Shown here: positions 7,912 to 16,054 of the stretch, in pieces
Position numbering within the stretch: position 1 is the stretch's first letter
Layout: each line of letters opens with the position of its first letter
Source: Paraburkholderia hospita
GTDB taxonomy: Bacteria > Pseudomonadota > Gammaproteobacteria > Burkholderiales > Burkholderiaceae
Length of the DNA stretch: 64,000 nt
Assembly (NCBI RefSeq): GCF_002902965.1
Contig: NZ_CP026109.1
Span: 1 to 64,000, forward strand
Reading direction: 5' to 3'
The notes under the pieces: model-generated
Told to the model about the DNA's origin: nothing
Database searches by the model: none
What the model saw: only the letters and a program-made list of their open reading frames with translations
Program-made: the position numbers and the translations under genes

Positions 7912-8277
7912 ATGCCACGCAAGAAGAGCAACGATGGGGCAGGCCTAGGCAAACCGATTGCATTCCGGTTGTCAGATGCGGACCGCGCGGTCTATCTTGA
8001 TAAGGTGAACCGAAGCGGGCTGACGCAGTCTGAATTTTTCAGGCAGGCGGTATTGACGAACCGGACCCAGGTGATCGCACGACCTGTCGCCAGTGCGGAC
8101 CGCAAGCGACTGCTCTACATCTTCAACAAAGCCAGCAACAACCTGAACCAGATCGCGCATCGCGCGAACTCTGAACACCTGAGCGGCGATCTGTCGGAAG
8201 CGACCTACGAACAACTGCTCTCGCAGCTGCAGATGATCTCGCGCTATCTGAGAAGCACGCTCGAGAAAGTGGACTGA
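7912..8277 (+). CDS. mobC: Plasmid mobilisation relaxosome protein MobC
   Basis: MobC proteins help the relaxase open DNA around the nick at oriT. This 121-residue protein has the two family hallmarks: a ribbon-helix-helix-like N-terminus (GKPIAFRLSDADRAVYLDKV, then SGLTQSEFFRQAVL) and the C-terminal YIFNKASNNLNQIAHRANS motif at about residues 68-86. It starts one base after the preceding small gene and is followed by another small gene and the relaxase in the same direction, so the mob genes form one operon. Confidence 0.9.
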   Translation: MPRKKSNDGAGLGKPIAFRLSDADRAVYLDKVNRSGLTQSEFFRQAVLTNRTQVIARPVASADRKRLLYIFNKASNNLNQIAHRANSEHLSGDLSEATYEQLLSQLQMISRYLRSTLEKVD

Positions 8278-8292
8278 CAGGGTACAACGCGC

Positions 8293-8460
8293 ATGGGCAC
8301 TGATCTTCCCAACATGGCAGCAGTGGTCACGAAGAACGTGATACTGGATGAGCAGGATGTGAATGGCATGCGACCGTTAAATCTCGTTCATCCGATATTG
8401 CCGATGGGGCTTGAGTCGCCGGGAGATGATGGTTCGTGCAGCTTCAGACATGGGTGGTGA
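8293..8460 (+). CDS. Small ORF between mobC and relaxase
   Basis: A 55-residue frame (MGTDLPNMAAVVTKNVILD at the start, SFRHGW at the end) fills the space between mobC and the relaxase; its stop lies three bases before the relaxase ATG. Tight packing suggests it is translated, but the upstream ribosome site (GGGTACAAC) is weak and no family is recognised. Confidence 0.35.
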   Translation: MGTDLPNMAAVVTKNVILDEQDVNGMRPLNLVHPILPMGLESPGDDGSCSFRHGW

Positions 8461-8463
8461 GCG

Positions 8464-11400
8464 ATGCTAATTCGGATTCGCGGCTACCACGACGGTATCA
8501 AGGCTTACCTGGAGCAGGGCCAGAAGCAGGATCGTGAATTCGAACGTGACGAGATGGATGAACGCGTGGTTCTCGCGGGCGATCTGACGATGACCAACGA
8601 CATCATCCAGTCGATAGATACAACAGCCGAGCGCTATATCAATGTGACGCTGTCGTTCAAGGAAGATGAGGTTTCGCGAGAGGTCCTCGCGGAGATCGTG
8701 CGCGAATTTGAGGCTTTCGCTTTTTCCGCGTACCGGCCCGATGAATACAACTTCTATGCGGAAGCGCATGTGCCGCGGCTCAAGAGTTACGCTGACCGGC
8801 GCAGCGGCGAGCTTGTCGAGCGCAAAGTTCATCTTCATGTCGTGATACCAGAAGTGAACCTGCTCACGGGACGGCGACTGGAGCCGTTCGGCAAGGTTGA
8901 CCGGCATCACCACTTCCTTGAAGCCTTCCAGGAGCACATCAACGCGAAATACGGACTGGCGAGTCCGAAGGACAACCGCCGTGTGCATTTCACCGATGCG
9001 TCGGAGATGATCAGCCGGTACAAGGGCGACGTGTTTGCGCCGATGAACCGCGAGCTGAAAGCCGCGATCCTCGAGACGCTGATCTCGCGCGACGTCACCC
9101 GTTACGAGGACTTCCGGGCGCTGCTTACCGAATTCGGCGATACACGCACCCGGAACGCCGGCAGCGAAGGTGAATTTGAAAACGTCAAGGTGCCCGGTGC
9201 GGCGAAGGGCGTGAACCTGAAGGAGTTCGTATTCTCGCGGGAATTTATTGAATTCGATTCCGAAGGCAAGCGCGAGGCGCTGAATCGTAACGTCGGCAAC
9301 GTGCATGCCGAGTACATCGAACCGGGGGTACCGCGTCCGACGCCCGGGCATTATCTCGACGCGCTTTTCGAGTGGAACGATACCCGCGCGCGGGAGATCA
9401 AGTACCTCAATAGCGGTAGCCGTTTCTACAAGGATTATCAGGCCGCGTCACCGACAGAGCAGCGACGCATCCTGGACCACCGCGAACAGCGGTTCTATGA
9501 CGCAGCAGGAGGACTCAATGAGCGGGCACGACGAAGCGGTAGTGGATCAGGAGACTGGCGAGACTGGAGATGGCAGCGGGGGCGGCGGTGGCACGAACCG
9601 CAGCCGGCGGAGCACGAAGTCAGGGAGCGGTGGCGAAAGTGGAAACAGGGAGCGGATCACGACCTTGACGCTCGCTTCGATCGATCCCGTTCGCCGTCCG
9701 GATCCGCACACGGTATGCGAAGTGTGCCCGGCCGCGGTATGGATGGCGACGCCGCGCGACGTCAAATGCTTCTGCCGCCTGATGCACTACTGGAGTTGGG
9801 AAACCACCAAGCCGACCGAATTGACCAATTGCGATGGACTGGCGATCGCGAGCGAGCGGGACGCGAACAACTAGAACCAGCCAACGCGTCCCTGCTCGAT
9901 GTGATCGCGGCACGCATGTACGCCACGTGGGATGCGGCCGATGATACCGGTCGGGCGCGGCTCGCAGTGACCGCTGCCGACAAGTTCACGCGTACCGGAG
10001 GGCCGTTTGACGATCGGGGGCGATCAGGCCACGGCTTTGGTCTGAATCCAGCGTTCGGGGGCGGACAGGCGCCGAAGGATTTTGGCCCAGACGATCAGAT
10101 CCGCAGTCTCGCGGATATCCCGTCGCTCAATGCCATTGTTTCGCTTCCATTCGAGCCGGCACGGCGTGATGTCGCTGATCTAGTCGAACGCTTCAATTCG
10201 CGCGCCCGGGCGTCGAGCGGACGGGAGGCCGATACCGTTCGCGACCAGTTTGCGCGGGATCTTGTCGAGTCGCGCAGCGTCCGTCGCTCGCGGGAGCGCA
10301 CGGAGTTTGCGGAGATTCGGGAGACGCTTGATGCCAGCCGGCTGCTCGCGGTACTTGCGCATTCGCACGGGCTGATCGTCGAGAAATACAGTATCGGGAA
10401 GGGCGATGACGGCGGCGATCGCATCCGGGCAGGGGCGCGTAATCTGAACGTGTCCGACTTCCTGACGAAAGAAATGAATCTCTTCTGGGAAGAGGCCGCC
10501 CAGCTGCTACGCGACACTTATCGCGCACAAACGGGACATCGCCCCGGGCATGCGCTGCGTCGTACGCCCGAGCGTGACCTCTGGCAAGAATTCCAGCAAT
10601 GGCGTGTGGCATATCGCGGTGGATTACGCCGCGCCTGGCATGAGCAGGTTCAGGAAGAGAGGGCGCGCCGCAGCGCGATCAAGACGGCGTTCTACGCGGC
10701 ATGCAGCACCGTAGTGGACCGGAAGGACCTGTCCGCGATGGAACGGCGGGAGCAGCTGTCGGCCGCGCGCGTGACCCGCCTCGAAGCCGAGGCTGCGCTG
10801 CGCGATCGGGTGTCAAAGGAACGTGACGCGCTTAAAGGAGCAGGACGGCAACCGGTCACGGACCAGTATCGGGATTTTCTGCGGGAGCGCGCCCAGATGG
10901 GCGATATGCGAGCGTTGCGCGAGCTGCGACGCATGCAGGAGATTCGCCAGCCGGTCAGACATGTTGGCGACGAGCGTGTCATCGCGCTAAGTGGATCATT
11001 CCAAGCGTCCAGACCAAAGGTCGGAGCTAATCAGAACGAGCTTATCCACCACGGCCCGTCCATCACCTATGAGGTGCGCCCCAGCGGAGAGGTCGACTAC
11101 CGCAAGGATGGCGTAGCCTTTCTCGTTGATGAGGGTCACACGTTGCGGCTATGGGATAGCGAACGTGAAGCGATCGAGATCGCGCTGCGTTTCGCGCAGC
11201 AGAAGTTCGGCACCACGCTGTCGCTGTCCGGCCCCGAAGCTTTTCAGGCCGCAGCGGCGCGTATAGCCGCCGATACGCGTATGCACATAGTGTTCGAGCA
11301 GGCGGAATTGGAGCAGATCCGCCAGGTCCGGCTGGCCGAGCTCGATGCCGAAGCGCACGAACGTCGGGTCGCGCAGCGCGAGCGCGACGGGCAGGAATCG

Positions 11401-11529
11401 GATGAACTGCGCAATACCGTACGTGAAACGCAACTACCTGTCCGTGACGATCTGCCCACCCAAGGCCGGGATGCCGAGCCTCCGGCAGATGCCGACGTAC
11501 CCGATAGCGGTCCCGATACCGAACGATAA
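8464..11529 (+). CDS. Conjugative relaxase with LPD7 C-terminal domain
   Basis: The relaxase nicks oriT and pilots the transferred strand. Of its 1021 residues, the first 250 or so form the nuclease part: tyrosines near the N-terminus (Y8, Y15) are candidates for the nicking residue, and the metal-site motif HLHVVIPEVN at 123-132 is the HxH signature. Residues about 350-520 are low-complexity linker. Residues about 870-960 (YRKDGVAFLVDEGHTLRLW, then EIALRFAQQKFGTTL) match the LPD7-type domain seen at relaxase C-termini, followed by a charged coil. The linker overlaps a second gene in another frame. No coupling protein or secretion genes are in the window, so the plasmid may be mobilisable rather than self-transmissible. 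Confidence 0.85.
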   Translation: MLIRIRGYHDGIKAYLEQGQKQDREFERDEMDERVVLAGDLTMTNDIIQSIDTTAERYINVTLSFKEDEVSREVLAEIVREFEAFAFSAYRPDEYNFYAEAHVPRLKSYADRRSGELVERKVHLHVVIPEVNLLTGRRLEPFGKVDRHHHFLEAFQEHINAKYGLASPKDNRRVHFTDASEMISRYKGDVFAPMNRELKAAILETLISRDVTRYEDFRALLTEFGDTRTRNAGSEGEFENVKVPGAAKGVNLKEFVFSREFIEFDSEGKREALNRNVGNVHAEYIEPGVPRPTPGHYLDALFEWNDTRAREIKYLNSGSRFYKDYQAASPTEQRRILDHREQRFYDAAGGLNERARRSGSGSGDWRDWRWQRGRRWHEPQPAEHEVRERWRKWKQGADHDLDARFDRSRSPSGSAHGMRSVPGRGMDGDAARRQMLLPPDALLELGNHQADRIDQLRWTGDRERAGREQLEPANASLLDVIAARMYATWDAADDTGRARLAVTAADKFTRTGGPFDDRGRSGHGFGLNPAFGGGQAPKDFGPDDQIRSLADIPSLNAIVSLPFEPARRDVADLVERFNSRARASSGREADTVRDQFARDLVESRSVRRSRERTEFAEIRETLDASRLLAVLAHSHGLIVEKYSIGKGDDGGDRIRAGARNLNVSDFLTKEMNLFWEEAAQLLRDTYRAQTGHRPGHALRRTPERDLWQEFQQWRVAYRGGLRRAWHEQVQEERARRSAIKTAFYAACSTVVDRKDLSAMERREQLSAARVTRLEAEAALRDRVSKERDALKGAGRQPVTDQYRDFLRERAQMGDMRALRELRRMQEIRQPVRHVGDERVIALSGSFQASRPKVGANQNELIHHGPSITYEVRPSGEVDYRKDGVAFLVDEGHTLRLWDSEREAIEIALRFAQQKFGTTLSLSGPEAFQAAAARIAADTRMHIVFEQAELEQIRQVRLAELDAEAHERRVAQRERDGQESDELRNTVRETQLPVRDDLPTQGRDAEPPADADVPDSGPDTER
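9518..9874 (+). CDS. Cys-rich gene nested inside the relaxase gene
   Basis: A 118-residue frame lies wholly inside the relaxase gene, in the +1 frame. Its ATG has AGGAGG five bases upstream, a near-perfect ribosome site. The first half is acidic then Gly/Ser-rich. The second half looks well conserved, with CEVCPAAVW (C67, C70), KCFCRLMHYW (C84, C86) and NCDG (C105), a possible metal-binding arrangement. The relaxase reads as low-complexity linker over the same bases. In RP4 the relaxosome-stabilising traH gene is likewise nested in traI, so a relaxosome role is a reasonable inference from position; I do not claim homology. Confidence 0.65.
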   Translation: MSGHDEAVVDQETGETGDGSGGGGGTNRSRRSTKSGSGGESGNRERITTLTLASIDPVRRPDPHTVCEVCPAAVWMATPRDVKCFCRLMHYWSWETTKPTELTNCDGLAIASERDANN

Positions 11530-11551
11530 GCACCCAGCCGAGAGGAATCCG

Positions 11552-12182
11552 ATGACCCGGTTTGCTACCCTCCACCGCAACCGCGTCGTGGCTGTCGCGG
11601 ACACCGTGATTTTCAGTGGCACGCCGTCGCAGGTCGTGAACCGGCCCGCTTACGTCAAAAGCGTGGTTGCCGCGATCATCGTGTTTGCCGGCTACCTGTA
11701 TGCGACAACCTGTTGGCACGTGCCGTGGTTCGCGCCACTGATTGCGTTGCTGATGATCGCCATCGGTGTCGTGGTGGCGTACCTGCGAACGGCGTGCACG
11801 GAAATCGTCATCGACCCTGCGGGCGTCACCTGTCGGCAGGGCATTTTCAACCGTCAGATACAGAGCCTCGAGCTTTTCCGCATCCACGATGTGACGTCGC
11901 TGCATCCGTGGTGGTAGCGGGCCTTAGCAACCCTTTCGCATGGGTAGCGTAATCGCGCTAATCAGTGACTCAAACAATCCCCACTGGTGGTTACGAGGGA
12001 TGCTTGACGCGCAGCGGTTGCGCGATAGCCTCAACCTCGCAGCGATCGTGTTGCGTGACGCGAAAGGCTTTCATGAAGTGAATATCGGCAGGGTTCAGCT
12101 TGGTGGTTTTTCGGTTCACGTCGCGGCAGCCAGATGGTCCATAGCCTGGAGCAACAATGCTTCCATCACTAGAAGTCAATGA
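11552..12182 (+). pseudogene. Membrane protein with bacterial PH domain, broken
   Basis: From the ATG at 11552 a protein reads with two membrane segments (SVVAAIIVFAGYLYA and FAPLIALLMIAIGVVVAYL) and then the start of a bacterial PH domain (EIVIDPAGVTCRQGIF, SLELFRIHDVTSLHPWW), where a TAG stops it at 11917. The rest of the domain follows in another frame: LISDSNNPHWWLRGM and AIVLRDAKGFHEVNIGRV. The TAG plus a frameshift near 11939 split one gene into two. The N-terminal 121 residues could still be made. It follows the relaxase closely and was probably co-transcribed. Confidence 0.7.
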
Positions 12183-12966
12183 AGGACTGGGAAAGAAGCC
12201 ACGCGTGCTCGTCCTTGAGATCAGGGATCGCAATAAAACTGATCGTGGTGTGATCGCGCGTTTGCTCGTCGAGCGCGAGGAGCTATATGACCGCTATGCT
12301 GACGGACAGTTGCGTCAGGCGCGGATCGAACTTTCGTATCGCATGATTGGCGTAGCTGTCGCGCCCGCAAGCGGGCAGGGCGAATTCAGGGGATGCTACT
12401 CGGCGACGGATAATCGAGTCTCCGTGACAGCGTCCAGTGTGTGGGAACATGGCTTCGTGACGCTCGATCTTCCGGGTCTCGAGGGGCAACGTGTCGGCAC
12501 GTATCTCATGAACGAGATCGTCAGGTGGGCCCGTAAGTGGCCCGACGCGGACGTGAACAACATCGAACTGCTTGAGGGCCAGGCGTACAAGAGGAATACG
12601 GCCCGGCGTAATCGCTTCTACGAACAGTTTGGCTTTACGTTCGACTGCATGGACGCACAACATCGGGCCGGGATGTCGCACCCGGTCAAGGTGCGTGATC
12701 TGAAGGCTGTCGAGAGCTGGAAAGACAATATCGCCGAGCGGCGCATGTTCGATTTTCTGATGGAGCAGGCCGACTCGCATCGGGCTGCGCAAGCAGAGGC
12801 AGGGGGACTATCCCGTTCACTGCAGGATCTGATTGGCGAGCGCAAACGGGAGGAGGCTCACCCGATCTGGTGGGCAATGTGGCAGGTTTATTATCGGCGT
12901 ACCAACTGGGTTCTCGGCGCGGCACTGATCGCCGGTGCTGCGGCGCTTTTCCATTTCGCGCGTTAG
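12157..12966 (+). CDS. GNAT-like acetyltransferase with C-terminal membrane anchor
   Basis: A 269-residue protein whose middle resembles the GNAT acetyl-CoA-binding core: GFVTLDLPGLEGQRVGTYLM at about residues 95-114 (the QRxGxx pyrophosphate loop) followed by EIVRWARKW and RNRFYEQFGFTF. The C-terminus has one membrane segment, WVLGAALIAGAAALFHFAR, at the very end. Such tail-anchored GNAT-like proteins recur beside plasmid mobilisation genes, but the substrate is unknown. Its start overlaps the tail of the broken PH-domain gene, consistent with one operon. Confidence 0.65.
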   Translation: MLPSLEVNEGLGKKPRVLVLEIRDRNKTDRGVIARLLVEREELYDRYADGQLRQARIELSYRMIGVAVAPASGQGEFRGCYSATDNRVSVTASSVWEHGFVTLDLPGLEGQRVGTYLMNEIVRWARKWPDADVNNIELLEGQAYKRNTARRNRFYEQFGFTFDCMDAQHRAGMSHPVKVRDLKAVESWKDNIAERRMFDFLMEQADSHRAAQAEAGGLSRSLQDLIGERKREEAHPIWWAMWQVYYRRTNWVLGAALIAGAAALFHFAR

Positions 12967-13122
12967 GCAAAGCGATTGTCGAACGTCTGATCTGATCGGC
13001 TCCCGCCTGTGATAGCTCGGTGCTCATTGCCGATATTGAAGTCGACGGTCTTCGTTCAGCGTGTAGGGAATCAAAGACTGCGGGATAGGTGAGCAGAGGG
13101 CGACAGTACAACGGCGAGCGCA

Positions 13123-13345
13123 TTAGTTGTTGAAACTGTCGACCCATGCGCGTGCCCATCTGAGACCGGCGAGTTCTGCCTCTTCTTCCGTGTCGAACTC
13201 GCCGAGTACACCCGAAGCTTCAAAAACCTTGTTGTCGAGGGTGATCGAGTCGCTGCCTGCATAGCGTCCGCGCTGCGAATTCTCCTTTTGCTGAAAGGAT
13301 GGCGTGCCCCCAGAGCATGCACCCTTTATGGTTTTCGCTTCGCAT
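13123..13345 (-). pseudogene. Small protein gene with one frameshift
   Basis: The ATG overlaps the stop of the preceding secreted-protein gene as TGATG. The first frame gives MRSENHKGCMLWGHAILSAK and GEFAARTL. After a shift of one frame the text continues SITLDNKVFEASGVLGEFD, EEEAELAGLRWARAWVDSF and NN, then TAA. The second half is clearly protein-like and has no start of its own, so a single frameshift near 13260 has broken a gene of about 75 residues. The family is unknown to me. Confidence 0.45.
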
Positions 13346-13695
13346 CAGCGTTCGACCTCCGTCCGAGCGTGCTGTCCATCCACGCGGAGCACGTTATCCT
13401 CAGGTGCCAACTGGCGCGGAATATCTTCATAACGCGGTTCGTGGGTACGGCGCCCAACATTCGCGACGGAAGCGTTCGGACCGGGCACCGCCGCGACGAC
13501 GCGGTGATGTGACCGCTCGTGCGCAAGTGGGTCGCTCACGCGTTGACGTTGTTTGGATGTCTTGCGAGCCGTATGTGCCGGCTCCATCCTGCCGCGCGCT
13601 TCCGTTGGATTCCACACTTCAATGTAATGCTCACCCGCAAGCGCGGGTGAGCATATCGTCAGAAAAAACACACAGCAACTGAAAGCCGTCGTCAT
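13345..13695 (-). CDS. Small secreted/periplasmic protein
   Basis: A 116-residue protein with a clear signal peptide (MTTAFSCCVFFLTICSPALA, cleavage before GEHYIEVWNP). The mature part is basic and low in hydrophobics and ends NVLRVDGQHARTEVER. Similar short signal-peptide proteins beginning GEHYxEVWNPxEAR are found on Burkholderia plasmids; function unknown. The ATG overlaps, as ATGA, the stop of a short upstream frame ending AFKALQEKSG that has no good start, and its own stop overlaps the next ATG, so this is the middle of a tightly packed small operon. Confidence 0.55.
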   Translation of the reverse strand: MTTAFSCCVFFLTICSPALAGEHYIEVWNPTEARGRMEPAHTARKTSKQRQRVSDPLAHERSHHRVVAAVPGPNASVANVGRRTHEPRYEDIPRQLAPEDNVLRVDGQHARTEVER

Positions 13696-13937
13696 CCGCT
13701 TTTCTCTTGCAGAGCTTTGAATGCGCTCGACGTATTCCTGATCCGTGATTCCGTCGCCTGCTCCATGAGCCTACGTGTTCGAGTTACTTTGGCGAATCAC
13801 TGGACGCTGTGGACCGGGATGAATGCAACTTGGGTGGACAGTACGTTTTCGCACGGACAGAACCGAGGCCGGTGCCTGTGGGTGTAGTGGTTTATTTCGC
13901 TAGAATAGTCACTGTTGCACGTGCATTGACAAACAAT

Positions 13938-14411
13938 ATGAGTTCAAAGCGACGTGGGGCGCATGCTCCCGGCCCCCGAAAACACCTCACGAAAGCCATG
14001 CTATTACCGATGGCCGAGGCGTCTGTGCGCGAGCAGTCACTATCATCGCATCTTGCTCTGGTCGCCTGCAGGGATGGTCACGGGAACAGGCATCTGTTTA
14101 ATGAACTAATGCGCACTGTGTACGTGGCATGGTTCCTCCAGCAGGACGGCTACGGAGAGGAACCTGTCAACAGCTTCAAGACCGCGGAATATGCTGTGGA
14201 AGCCGCGCTGGAACTGGCGCACATGTCGGATGAGTGGGTGCTCGCGGAGGATACTGTTCCTGTTTTCGAGCGTCTTCTGGCGCTGCATGATTCGCAACTC
14301 GCGACCGCTCCGCTGCATAAGGTGATTCACGCGGAGCAACGTCTCAGGCAGTTTCTGGCGGGAACTGCGAGTTCGCCGATTCCTGAAGCCGATCCGCCTG
14401 GAAGGTCATAA
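13938..14411 (+). CDS. Conserved plasmid protein of unknown function
   Basis: A 157-residue, mostly helical protein. The frame opens upstream at 13809, but the ATG at 13938 (MSSKRRGAHAPGPRKHLTK) gives a basic tail typical of related plasmid proteins. The body, with SLSSHLALVACRDGHGNRHL, LMRTVYVAWFLQQDGYG and VPVFERLLALHDSQL, is well ordered and reads as real coding sequence. A TAGAAT promoter-like element lies about 40 bases upstream of the start. I do not recognise a catalytic motif. Confidence 0.55.
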   Translation: MSSKRRGAHAPGPRKHLTKAMLLPMAEASVREQSLSSHLALVACRDGHGNRHLFNELMRTVYVAWFLQQDGYGEEPVNSFKTAEYAVEAALELAHMSDEWVLAEDTVPVFERLLALHDSQLATAPLHKVIHAEQRLRQFLAGTASSPIPEADPPGRS

Positions 14412-14471
14412 TGGACCATGTTCGCAGCGAGCGTGATGACCATTCGGGTGCACCGCGCGACAGTGTGCCGA

Positions 14472-14804
14472 TCATACGGCGTCGAAAAGATCGAGTTGTC
14501 GGGAATCGACCGATCGAGTGATGGCAGACTGATTTTCAATCGGTCTTGCAGTTTCCACCCTCGTTTCGATCCGGAAGAAATCAGGATTGACGCCAGCGTT
14601 TTTCGCAGCGACGAGCCAGTCTGGCATGTCGCCGAGCCCATTCCATTCGTGGCCTCGTGCATCGCGATATAGCGGCGGGTGGGCCTTGTCGTGTTCAATA
14701 GAAGCTGACAACGCTTCGATGGAAATGCCGAACTCGTCCATGCGGCGGCGGATCCAGATAATCAGACGATCCCGGGCTTCGCCGTCAGCGATTTTTCCTC
14801 TCAT
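14472..14804 (-). CDS. H-NS-like nucleoid protein
   Basis: A 110-residue protein with an N-terminal helical part (MRGKIADGEARDRLIIWIRR) and a C-terminal module YRDARGHEWNGLGDMPDWL. The module follows the H-NS/MvaT-type DNA-binding pattern (Y-DxxG-W-G-G-xPxWL). Such proteins silence AT-rich or newly acquired DNA, and plasmid copies can limit the cost of carrying a plasmid. The frame extends to 15125, but that part is Arg/Pro-rich noise; the ATG at 14804 fits the family. The core Arg residues of canonical H-NS (GRGRxP) are replaced (GLGDMP), so DNA affinity may differ. Confidence 0.7.
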   Translation of the reverse strand: MRGKIADGEARDRLIIWIRRRMDEFGISIEALSASIEHDKAHPPLYRDARGHEWNGLGDMPDWLVAAKNAGVNPDFFRIETRVETARPIENQSAITRSVDSRQLDLFDAV

Positions 14805-15670
14805 GACTTCAGCTGTGAAATGTGACGAACACAAGTATAGCTGGAGCGTCATCACCGTCGTGAACAGGTTTCGCACAGACCTGAGATAGCGAAAACAAAA
14901 CCCTATAACAGCATATGAAGGGGTATCCATCCTCGTTGGTATTGGCCAACCGTCGCCCTTCGGCCTTCCTGATGGTTGCATTGACTCCGGACGGAATCGC
15001 GGCAAGTCGGCGGCCGTTGCGGTCGTTAAGCCGGTCGCCGGCGTAGGGCAGTTGTTGGTCGCTCTGCGGTCATTGGACCATCTGTTACGTCGAACGACAG
15101 CTGTCCTCCTGCCGGAGGACAGCACCCGACCCGCAGCGGTCCGACGGCGCAGCTCTCGGGCAGCGGCGGGTTTCAGGTGCGAAACAGTCGTTCAACGCGA
15201 TGGGCCGCTAGCTCCAGATTGTCCACCTGAAATCACGCTCAGGAGGACGGGTAGAACAAACAGACTGATTTCTCGGGGGAGTCCGAATGGCGCACATCCT
15301 TTTGCTCGGCATCGGCTCCACTCGTAACTAGGGCGGCTGGCTCGTCGACGACCTGATCAGCCGCTTCGCAGATAACCGGGATCTCTTCAAGCGGCTCGAA
15401 CCTACTGAATATCCGTGCATCAATGTCAGCAAAGAAAGGTCGATAAACCAGTGCGCATTCGGGACTGGATGACCCGTTTGCGGAGACAGGGTGAGGCCGA
15501 CCTCCGTGCATGCGGGCGAATAACGGTTCCTGAAAGCGTTGCGTGCTAGGGCCGAGCACGCGCCTTTGGCATAATGGGGGGCAGAACCGGCAAACCGGCT
15601 CTGCATGCGCCGATGGTTCGCGTGGCATTACGGCGTATTTGCAGGACTTGTACCTTATCAAGGAACTTCA
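14805..15670. other. Intergenic region upstream of TIR/NACHT operon
   Basis: No gene is supported in these 866 bases. It contains a perfect 9-bp hairpin (CTGTCCTCC-TGCC-GGAGGACAG) at 15101-15122, without a T-run, and a 7-bp inverted repeat at 15541-15561. Frames here are Arg/Ser/Pro-rich on both strands and look like noise. Confidence 0.55.
15541..15561. promoter_or_regulatory. Inverted repeat upstream of TIR gene
   Basis: GCGTGCT and AGCACGC are separated by 7 bases and followed by CTTTGGCATAATGG, which could hold a -10-like CATAAT. It lies 110 bases before the TIR start and could be an operator for the defence operon; this is inference from position. Confidence 0.35.
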
Positions 15671-16054
15671 ATGTCGAATGTTTTTCTTTGTCACCGCAAG
15701 GGCGACGCCGAAAGTGTAGAACGTCTCGCAAGGGAGCTTGAGGCTGCGGGCCATGCTATCTGGTTTGATGAGTGGGAGATTAATGTCGGCGATTCAATCG
15801 TGGCGGAGATCAATAAAGGCTTGACCGACACTGCGTATCTGGTCTTGTGTTATTCCGAACACGGGCCCTCCGACTGGACTGATCGCGAATGGCATTCGAC
15901 CTTGCACCGGCAACTAAGTGGCCACAACGTCCGGTTGTTGCCGGTACGCGTCAGTGGCGGCCGTCCTCCAGCCATCCTCGCGGATATTCGCTTTGCAGAC
16001 TTGGTGAGCGATTGGGAAGCAGGGGTCCGGGATCTTCTAAAAGCCATCAAATGA
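15671..16054 (+). CDS. Stand-alone TIR domain protein (probable NADase effector)
   Basis: A 127-residue protein that is essentially one TIR domain: MSNVFLCHRKGDAESVERLA (strand A, helix A), HAIWFDEWEINVGDSIVAEI (BB-loop region) and AYLVLCYSEHGPSDWTDREW at 55-74. The SxWxxxE arrangement places E73 where NAD+-cleaving TIR domains keep their catalytic glutamate. It ends ADLVSDWEAGVRDLLKAIK. The ATG has AAGGAAC upstream. Its stop overlaps the next gene's start as ATGA, implying coupled translation with the NACHT protein. By analogy with bacterial TIR effectors it would deplete NAD+ when triggered; that role is inferred. Confidence 0.85.
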   Translation: MSNVFLCHRKGDAESVERLARELEAAGHAIWFDEWEINVGDSIVAEINKGLTDTAYLVLCYSEHGPSDWTDREWHSTLHRQLSGHNVRLLPVRVSGGRPPAILADIRFADLVSDWEAGVRDLLKAIK

